From: Candidatus Aenigmatarchaeota archaeon
Lineage (GTDB): Archaea > Aenigmatarchaeota > Aenigmatarchaeia > PWEA01 > JAGHBM01
Direction: 5' to 3'
Assembly: GCA_021160955.1 (NCBI GenBank)
Contig: JAGHBM010000064.1
Coordinates: forward strand, 1 to 9,304
DNA length: 9,304 nucleotides
Shown here: one piece after another, positions 1 through 4,544 of the stretch
How the letters are laid out: every line of letters begins with the position of its first letter
Numbering within the stretch: the stretch's first letter is position 1
Notes under the pieces: generated by a model
The model's input: the letters and a program-made list of their open reading frames with translations, nothing else
What the model was told of the DNA's origin: nothing
Databases searched by the model: none
Made by a program: the position numbers and the translations under genes

Positions 1-1
1 C

Positions 2-1150
2 AAAGTAGACAAAGATAAATTTGGAAATTACAGGGCAATCAGCTCGGAGCCAAGCTCTAAAAAGCTATTAAACTCTATAAATTTTGGATTTTTTCCAAGA
101 ATAAGAATACATGGGGGTAAAGGTGTTACCGAAGAGCAGAAAAAAGTTAGCGCAATCATGGAGGCCTTCGAGAGATATTGTGGAAAGTATCAAGGAACAG
201 AATATGAAATAAGCGGTTCATACAAAAAACTTAAGAAATATGCAGTGGATCCCAAAAGATTTGTCATTGGAAGGACAGAGTTTGATAACTACAGCGATGA
301 TTTAGAAATAAAATGGACATGGGGTTACTCATTAACCAAAAGTAAGGCGGTTCTCATCCCTTCAGTTTTCGTTTACTTACTTTATTTTAATCCAGATAAT
401 TGTAGATTTCCGCATTATGATTCAAATGGTCTTGCATCAGGTAACTGCATTGAAGAGGCAGTCCTTCATGGAATGTTAGAGGTTATCGAAAGAGACTCTA
501 TGTATATAGTTCGAAAAAATAGACTATGCATGCCATCTATAAAAGTGACCGAGGTTGATAATCCATTGCTTGTGAGAGAACTCAAGGATATAGAAAAAAA
601 TAAAATGGAGTATTATTTGAAGTACTTGACTCTTGATATAAACATTCCTATCGTTAGTGCATATTTGAGAGGATACAATGAGTATGGAGAAGAGATTCAT
701 AGTTATTCTGTTGGTGCGCATCCAGATCCACAAATAGCAGCTCTAAGGGCACTTACTGAAGCACGTCAATTGTATCATATGAATCCTTTCTTGGATTCAA
801 AAACAGATTACATGTATAAAGTATGCGATAAAAAAATCAACTTGAGAGACATTGATGATGGTCTCTTCACATACAATTTAAAGGAATGTATAGAGAGATG
901 TGTCAAGGAGATCGATAGAGCTGGATACGAAGTTCTGGTAGTTAACTTGAGCAGACCTGAGGTTCCATTTCCAGTGGTCCGCGTATTAATACCCGGTTTG
1001 CAGCCTTTGGATTGGCTTGAGTTCCCGAAGAAGTCTGCAAGATATAGAGAAGTACCGGAAAAGCTCGGATATAAGGTTAATAAGATGTACCTTGGATTAC
1101 AAGCCGAATATCCCATATACCCGTACAACGGAACTAACTTTGTGTTCTAA
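2..1150 (+). CDS. YcaO-domain protein, 5' end cut by window edge
   Basis: YcaO proteins use ATP to activate an amide backbone, giving azoline rings or thioamides in peptides and proteins. The frame is open from base 2, so the ATG at 158 is an internal Met inside a conserved motif and not the start. In visible-residue numbering (382 residues) the ATP/Mg signatures are S50-x3-E54-x2-E57-R58 (SAIMEAFER), preceded by GGKGVTEEQ; then SGNCIEEA followed by HGMLEVIERD (about 146-165); then R249-A-L-T-E253-A-R-Q256. Near the C-terminus VRVLIPGLQPL is also family-like. The protein ends in NGTNFVF and lacks the PxPxP tail of azoline-forming cyclodehydratases, so thioamidation or another reaction is possible. 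No partner gene (TfuA or E1-like) is visible; one could lie upstream. It converges on radB with an 8-bp gap. The family call is firm; the substrate is unknown. Confidence 0.9.
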   Translation, partial: KVDKDKFGNYRAISSEPSSKKLLNSINFGFFPRIRIHGGKGVTEEQKKVSAIMEAFERYCGKYQGTEYEISGSYKKLKKYAVDPKRFVIGRTEFDNYSDDLEIKWTWGYSLTKSKAVLIPSVFVYLLYFNPDNCRFPHYDSNGLASGNCIEEAVLHGMLEVIERDSMYIVRKNRLCMPSIKVTEVDNPLLVRELKDIEKNKMEYYLKYLTLDINIPIVSAYLRGYNEYGEEIHSYSVGAHPDPQIAALRALTEARQLYHMNPFLDSKTDYMYKVCDKKINLRDIDDGLFTYNLKECIERCVKEIDRAGYEVLVVNLSRPEVPFPVVRVLIPGLQPLDWLEFPKKSARYREVPEKLGYKVNKMYLGLQAEYPIYPYNGTNFVF

Positions 1151-1158
1151 TTTGTCAT

Positions 1159-1854
1159 TTAGAACAAGTTGAATTTCTTTTTTGATCTTTCTATGCCTTT
1201 TTCCGTGATTACGAACTCGACACTTCTTTCCTCTTCGAGAGACCTATGCTTCCTCAATATTGCCATTCTCCTCCCCTTATCGAGTTTTACCAACTCTATC
1301 AAGCACTTTGACCAATATTTGCTGATGTCTCTGGAGACTATTTCTATTCCATTATCAAAACTCGAATACACTTGATTTGTTATCAAAACCGGTATGTCTT
1401 TTTCTCTGGAAATTTTGGATAAGATTGCGAGCTGGTTTGCCAATTTTCTGTTCACGTCTTGGAAGTTGTCTTTTCCAAGTTCAAGTCTGTAGAGGCTCAC
1501 GAGAGAATCAACAACAATGAGACCGACATCAGAACCAACTTTTTTTTCAAGGTTCTTTATTATTTCATCTTGCTCCTTGAAAGTTTTCGGTTCCATTATT
1601 AAAAGGTCATTCGATATTTTATCCATATCTCCAACTATTTGTTGTAACCTTTCTATGCTGAGTCCTCCCTCAGTGTCTATGAATATAACCTTCTTTCCAT
1701 TTCTTATGCAAGACACGGATGCAAGTATTGCCAAGTTCGTTTTCCCTGCTCCCGCCGGTCCATATATATTTGTGAGAGATTTGTACTCTATTCCTCCATT
1801 GAGGAGTTCATCCAGCGGTTCTGCATTGAACGGGAGTTTTTTCGTTTTTTCCAT
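1159..1854 (-). CDS. radB: DNA repair and recombination protein RadB (RecA/RadA paralogue)
   Basis: RadB is a short archaeal RecA-family ATPase thought to assist or regulate RadA in homologous recombination. The 231 residues are close to the usual RadB length and lack the N-terminal helix-hairpin-helix domain of RadA. Visible motifs are the Walker A sequence GPAGAGKT (residues 32-39), IDTEGG (59-64), Walker B LIVVD (112-116) and an L2-like ITNQVYS (158-164), followed by a basic stretch with RKHRS (201-205). The ATG at 1854 is chosen because an AT-rich TATA-like box lies about 23 bp upstream and there is no Shine-Dalgarno motif, consistent with a leaderless transcript. The gene is transcribed away from the structured interval at 1855-2178. 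No key ATPase motif is missing. Confidence 0.93.
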   Translation of the reverse strand: MEKTKKLPFNAEPLDELLNGGIEYKSLTNIYGPAGAGKTNLAILASVSCIRNGKKVIFIDTEGGLSIERLQQIVGDMDKISNDLLIMEPKTFKEQDEIIKNLEKKVGSDVGLIVVDSLVSLYRLELGKDNFQDVNRKLANQLAILSKISREKDIPVLITNQVYSSFDNGIEIVSRDISKYWSKCLIELVKLDKGRRMAILRKHRSLEEERSVEFVITEKGIERSKKKFNLF

Positions 1855-1870
1855 AATATCTTTTTGGGTG

Positions 1871-1884
1871 TAAATTTATTTAAA
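1871..1884 (-). promoter_or_regulatory. Predicted TATA box of radB
   Basis: On the minus strand this reads TTTAAATAAATTTA, centred about 23 bp before the radB ATG at 1854. Archaeal TATA boxes lie about 25 bp before the transcription start, so the RNA would begin at or next to the ATG. The box sits 5 bp from the hairpin at 1890-1906, which could therefore influence TBP/TFB access. This is inferred from composition and spacing. Confidence 0.55.
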
Positions 1885-1889
1885 GAACC

Positions 1890-1906
1890 CTTTACTCGGC
1901 GTAAAG
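1890..1906. repeat. 17-bp palindrome, copy 1 (CTTTAC-TCGGC-GTAAAG)
   Basis: Perfect 6-bp arms flank the 5-nt loop TCGGC. The same loop and nearly the same arms recur at 2011-2027 as CTTTTC-TCGGC-GAAAAG. The fifth arm base differs (A against T) and its partner differs in step, so pairing is kept in both copies. Confidence 0.75.
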
Positions 1907-1909
1907 CGT

Positions 1910-1931
1910 ATTTGAAACTAAGGTTTCAAAT
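1910..1931. repeat. Inverted repeat with 9-bp arms and 4-nt loop
   Basis: ATTTGAAAC and GTTTCAAAT pair perfectly around the loop TAAG. The last two bases are shared with the next hairpin at 1930-1953, so the two could compete as alternative structures. Confidence 0.75.
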
Positions 1932-1953
1932 TTTGGAATTTCAATTCCAAAAT
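1930..1953. repeat. Inverted repeat with 11-bp arms and 2-nt spacer
   Basis: ATTTTGGAATT and AATTCCAAAAT are perfect reverse complements separated by TC. With such a short spacer it is nearly a continuous palindrome, which fits a dimeric protein-binding site or a cruciform as well as an RNA stem. Confidence 0.75.
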
Positions 1954-2006
1954 CACGGAAACTGGCTTGGTGAAATCAGTAAACGATGAAGAACTCTTTA
2001 CTCAGC

Positions 2007-2031
2007 GAATCTTTTCTCGGCGAAAAGATTC
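2007..2031. repeat. Hairpin with 10-bp arms and TCGGC loop (contains 17-bp palindrome copy 2)
   Basis: GAATCTTTTC and GAAAAGATTC pair perfectly around TCGGC, the same loop as at 1890-1906. The inner 17 bp (2011-2027) is the second copy of that palindrome. An alternative outer pairing exists between GATGAA (1985-1990) and TTCATC (2029-2034). Confidence 0.8.
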
Positions 2032-2058
2032 ATCAAAGCGGCTTGTTGAATACTAGGT

Positions 2059-2075
2059 GCTTTGTTCGCAAAAGC
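2059..2075. repeat. Small hairpin with a TTCG loop
   Basis: GCTTTG and CAAAAGC pair around a TTCG loop with one bulged A. TTCG is a stabilising loop in RNA, although the closing pair here is G-C rather than the classical C-G. The stem is short and could be chance, but it adds to the run of hairpins in this interval. Confidence 0.5.
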
Positions 2076-2142
2076 TTCAGCAAAACTGGCTTGGTTAGAA
2101 AATCCTTTACTCAGCGAATCTTTTTCTAAGTCTTGTTTCGTC

Positions 2143-2157
2143 AAAATTTATTTTAAT
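2143..2157 (+). promoter_or_regulatory. Predicted TATA box of the DUF763 gene
   Basis: AAAATTTATTTTAAT is centred about 29 bp before the ATG at 2179. There is no Shine-Dalgarno motif at a usable distance (GAGAG ends about 11 nt upstream), so a leaderless or very short-leader transcript is likely. The box supports translation starting at 2179 rather than at the TTG at 2062. Confidence 0.55.
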
Positions 2158-2178
2158 CTTTCGAGAGAAAAACAAAAT

Positions 2179-3261
2179 ATGAGGACAGGCTATGCCAATC
2201 TCCCACTTCACCGGGGCCATGCTCCACGTTGGTTGTTCGAAAAGATGAAAGAGCTATCTTCTGGGATAGTTCAAATAATTATTGATGAGTTTGGAAGAGA
2301 CGAATTTTTAAGGAGGTTGTCGGATCCTTTTTGGTTTCAGGCATTTTCCTGTGCAATAGGATTTGATTGGCATTCTTCTGGGACAACTACGGTGACCTGC
2401 GGAGTTTTGAAAGAATCCGTTGGAGAAGAATTGGGTATTGCAGTTGTCGGTGGTAAAGGAAAAGCATCAAGAAAAGTACCTGAAGAGATCGAGTCACTCG
2501 GAGAAAAACTTTCCCTGTCCACAAGAAAGATAGAGAAGCTCAAATATTCGAGTAAAATGGTTGCCAAGGTTGACAACACCGCACTTCAGGATGGGTACAA
2601 CTTGTATCATCATACTTTTGTCTTCACAGAAGATGGAAAGTGGTGTGTTATTCAACAAGGATTGAATCCGGAGAACAAGTATGCGAGGAGGTACCATTGG
2701 TTGTCGGAGAAAGTGAAAAGTTTTGTCAATGATCCACATGCAGCGATATGTTGTGATTCAAAGGGAAGGACGTTGAACATGGTTGCAAAGGAGAGTGAAG
2801 AGACGAGAAAAGCATCTTTGGATCTCGTGAGGGACAATCCACTGAGATTGAAAAAATATTTGACCGGGCAGTCAACTTTACTCGATTATGGTTTCACCAT
2901 GCCGAGAGGTCATTTGATTGATCTGAAAAATTTTAAGCCCCTGATGGATGCATACGAATTTCAACCAAAAAACTATGAGGAACTTCTATCAATTAAAGGA
3001 ATCGGGCCGAAGACAATCAGGGCACTCGCGCTTTTGAGCGACTTGATATACGGTGCCAAACCGAGTTGGAAAGACCCTGTAAAATACTCATTTGCCCACG
3101 GTGGAAAGGATGGAACACCTTATCCGGTGGATAGAAATCTCATGGAAAAATCCATAGAAATTTTAAAAGTAGGAATAGAGGAGGCAAGGATTGGAAACAA
3201 AGAAAAGTTGAATGCCTTGAGAAGGTTGAAGGATTTCTTACCGAGGGATTTAGATAAGTGA
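2179..3261 (+). CDS. DUF763 family protein with helix-hairpin-helix motif
   Basis: The 360-residue protein begins MRTGYANLPLHRGHAPRWLF, the typical N-terminus of the archaeal DUF763 family, whose biochemical role is not established to my knowledge. A longer frame runs back to a TTG at 2062, but its extra residues come from the repeat-rich intergenic DNA and the TATA box at 2143-2157 lies inside them, so ATG 2179 is preferred. Conserved-looking stretches are FDWHSSGTTT (about 62-71), HHTFVF with VIQQGLNP (about 144-163), and the C-terminal SFAHGGKDGTPYPVDR (304-319). Residues about 269-292 (LLSIKGIGPKTIRALALL) form a helix-hairpin-helix, suggesting contact with DNA or RNA. The protein has no signal peptide or membrane segment and should be cytosolic. 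It converges on the small gene at 3280-3606 with an 18-bp gap. Confidence 0.88.
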   Translation: MRTGYANLPLHRGHAPRWLFEKMKELSSGIVQIIIDEFGRDEFLRRLSDPFWFQAFSCAIGFDWHSSGTTTVTCGVLKESVGEELGIAVVGGKGKASRKVPEEIESLGEKLSLSTRKIEKLKYSSKMVAKVDNTALQDGYNLYHHTFVFTEDGKWCVIQQGLNPENKYARRYHWLSEKVKSFVNDPHAAICCDSKGRTLNMVAKESEETRKASLDLVRDNPLRLKKYLTGQSTLLDYGFTMPRGHLIDLKNFKPLMDAYEFQPKNYEELLSIKGIGPKTIRALALLSDLIYGAKPSWKDPVKYSFAHGGKDGTPYPVDRNLMEKSIEILKVGIEEARIGNKEKLNALRRLKDFLPRDLDK

Positions 3262-3279
3262 AAAAATTGTTTTCTGATG

Positions 3280-3606
3280 TTATTCTATTATCTTTAGCTC
3301 TCTGAGTTTTTTCTCGACCTCACTGGAGTATTCTGGTGTGAATTCCTTGTACGTGATCTCCCCCTTGACCTTGGCTTTTATGTGTTTGGAAATTTCCCAT
3401 TCTTTATCTGGATTATAATCTATTAAACTTCCAAGAACCTCGGATACGTCAGGTCCAACTATATTTGGATTGATCCCCTGCCTGACGACTATTTTTTCAT
3501 TTTCGTCGAGAGGGTTTCTGACGATGAGAGTCCAATAGTCTATTTCGTCGGTCCTCCTCTCTGGGATTATCTTTATCTCACCAGTATACTTTTTAATATC
3601 ATTCAT
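3280..3606 (-). CDS. Small conserved-looking hypothetical protein (108 aa)
   Basis: I do not recognise this protein. From ATG 3606 it has 108 residues, begins MNDIKKYTGEI, is rich in charged residues and predicted strands, and has no membrane segment, so it is probably cytosolic. A GTG at 3624 would add six residues, but a TATA-like CACTTAAATC on the minus strand (3630-3639) is about 28 bp before ATG 3606, favouring the shorter form on a leaderless transcript. Residues 40-48 read VVRQGINPN in a strand-rich context, resembling VIQQGLNPEN of the convergent DUF763 protein, which may mean distant relationship or a shared fold element. It is transcribed divergently from the methionine aminopeptidase. 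Coding is supported by tight packing between neighbours and promoter spacing. Confidence 0.72.
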   Translation of the reverse strand: MNDIKKYTGEIKIIPERRTDEIDYWTLIVRNPLDENEKIVVRQGINPNIVGPDVSEVLGSLIDYNPDKEWEISKHIKAKVKGEITYKEFTPEYSSEVEKKLRELKIIE

Positions 3607-3607
3607 A

Positions 3608-3647
3608 CCAATAAATTTGTACACAAAAAGATTTAAGTGTGGTGCTC
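3608..3647. promoter_or_regulatory. Shared divergent promoter of the small gene and methionine aminopeptidase
   Basis: The two ATGs are only 41 bp apart. On the plus strand ATAAATTT (3611-3618) is about 33 bp before ATG 3648; on the minus strand CACTTAAATC (3630-3639) is about 28 bp before ATG 3606. The two TATA-like boxes are interleaved within 30 bp, so initiation complexes on the two strands probably exclude one another. Confidence 0.5.
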
Positions 3648-4544
3648 ATGGATGATGAGATATTGAAGAAATATAAAAAAGCTGGAGAGATATTGAAGGA
3701 AGCAAGAAATTTGGGCTTGAAAATGATAAAACCGGGAGCCAAGATATTAGACGTAGTCGAGGCAGTTGAAAACAAGATTTTATCCCTTGGTGGAGAGTTT
3801 GCATTTCCTGTGAACATATCCATAAACCAAAATGCCGCTCACGACACGGCAGACATAAATGATTCACGGACGTTTGAAGAAGGTGATTTAATAAAGCTTG
3901 ATATAGGAGTGCATGTTGATGGATACATTGCGGATAGTGCAAAAACGGTTTCGTTAAATTCTGGTAAAGAAGATCTAATCAAGGCATCGGAGACGGCACT
4001 TGAAGAAGCACTGAAGATGATGAGACCAGGTGTGAAAGTTTACGAAGTCTCGGAAGTCATAGAAGATACGATAAGAAGCATGGGGTTCAATCCCATAATA
4101 AATCTCACTGGACACGGGCTCGATAGATACGAGCTTCACGCAAGATTCGAATTCCCAAACATAAAGAATGCCATAGACTACGAACTAAAGGAAGGAGACG
4201 TTTTTGCAATAGAACCCTTTTCCACGGACGGTTCTGGAAAAGTCACGGAAACCAACAAGATCCTCATATACAGGTACCTCTCAGATAGGCCTGTAAGATT
4301 TCCCGAGAGCAGGAAGATATTGGAGTTGACTCGAGAAAAGTATCACGGACTACCGTTCGCAAAAAGATGGTTACTCAAAGAGATAAAAATTTCTCCGATA
4401 AAATTGAATTTAATATTGAGACAGCTTTCGCAGAATGGGTCTCTTTATGAGTATCCGGTTCTGAAAGAAGTTCAAAATGGATTTGTTGCCCAGGCTGAAC
4501 ACACTGTCGTAGTTGGAGACAATCCCATCATCACGACGGCCTAA
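3648..4544 (+). CDS. map: Methionine aminopeptidase, type II (archaeal)
   Basis: The enzyme removes the initiator methionine from new proteins in the cytosol, using two divalent metal ions. From ATG 3648 it has 298 residues, the usual archaeal length. The metal ligands of the family are all visible: D85 (LIKLDIG), D96 (YIADSAKTV), H156 (LTGHGLDRYELH), E189 (AIEPFSTDG) and E284 (AQAEHTVVV), with the substrate-site histidine H65 (NAAHDTAD). The helical insertion after E189 (about 206-275) is typical of type II enzymes. A GTG at 3639 would add MVL; ATG 3648 is preferred because MDDEILKKYKKAG matches the family start and GGTG lies 4 nt upstream. The stop overlaps the stop of the convergent transporter-kinase fusion by 4 bp. 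The enzyme looks intact. Confidence 0.95.
   Translation: MDDEILKKYKKAGEILKEARNLGLKMIKPGAKILDVVEAVENKILSLGGEFAFPVNISINQNAAHDTADINDSRTFEEGDLIKLDIGVHVDGYIADSAKTVSLNSGKEDLIKASETALEEALKMMRPGVKVYEVSEVIEDTIRSMGFNPIINLTGHGLDRYELHARFEFPNIKNAIDYELKEGDVFAIEPFSTDGSGKVTETNKILIYRYLSDRPVRFPESRKILELTREKYHGLPFAKRWLLKEIKISPIKLNLILRQLSQNGSLYEYPVLKEVQNGFVAQAEHTVVVGDNPIITTA

Larger units (their letters stand above)
1959..2095. repeat. Direct repeat pair AAACTGGCTTGGT (1959-1971 and 2083-2095)
   Basis: A 13-bp exact repeat occurs at 1959-1971 and 2083-2095, 124 bp apart. A partial third copy, GGCTTGTTGAA, sits at 2040-2050 and resembles GGCTTGGTGAA at 1964-1974. Each 13-bp copy is followed by a copy of the 20-bp CTTTACTCAGCG repeat, so the two together look like one duplicated block with a variable middle. 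Confidence 0.75.
1996..2124. repeat. 20-bp exact direct repeat (1996-2015 and 2105-2124)
   Basis: CTTTACTCAGCGAATCTTTT occurs twice, identically, 109 bp apart. In the first copy it runs into TCTCGGCGAAAAGATTC, completing the hairpin at 2007-2031. In the second copy the downstream arm is absent, so only the left half of the structure is present. The 5' part, CTTTACTC(A/G)GCG, also occurs at 1890-1901. Confidence 0.8.
1855..2178. other. Non-coding, structured intergenic region between radB and the DUF763 gene
   Basis: This 324-bp interval has no credible gene. The outer edges hold the divergent promoters of radB and the DUF763 gene. The interior (about 1888-2125) is packed with short inverted and direct repeats: hairpins at 1890-1906, 1910-1931, 1930-1953, 2007-2031 and 2059-2075, plus repeated words CTCRGCG (four times), GGCTTG (three times), a 13-bp exact repeat and a 20-bp exact repeat. 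It is not a CRISPR array because unit length and spacing are irregular. It could be a degenerate miniature mobile or dispersed repeat, a cluster of regulator sites, or a structured RNA. The sequence alone does not decide. Confidence 0.7.

Noticed and set aside
158..1150. YcaO start at ATG 158
   Set aside because: This Met lies inside the SxxxExxER ATP-binding motif and the frame is open back to base 2 with family-like sequence, so the gene begins before the window.
1888..2125. CRISPR array
   Set aside because: Repeat units are irregular in length, spacing and order, and no set of equal spacers separates them.
2062..2178. N-terminal extension of the DUF763 protein from TTG 2062
   Set aside because: The extra residues come from repeat DNA, the TATA-like box lies inside them, and MRTGYANLPLH at 2179 is the family's normal N-terminus.
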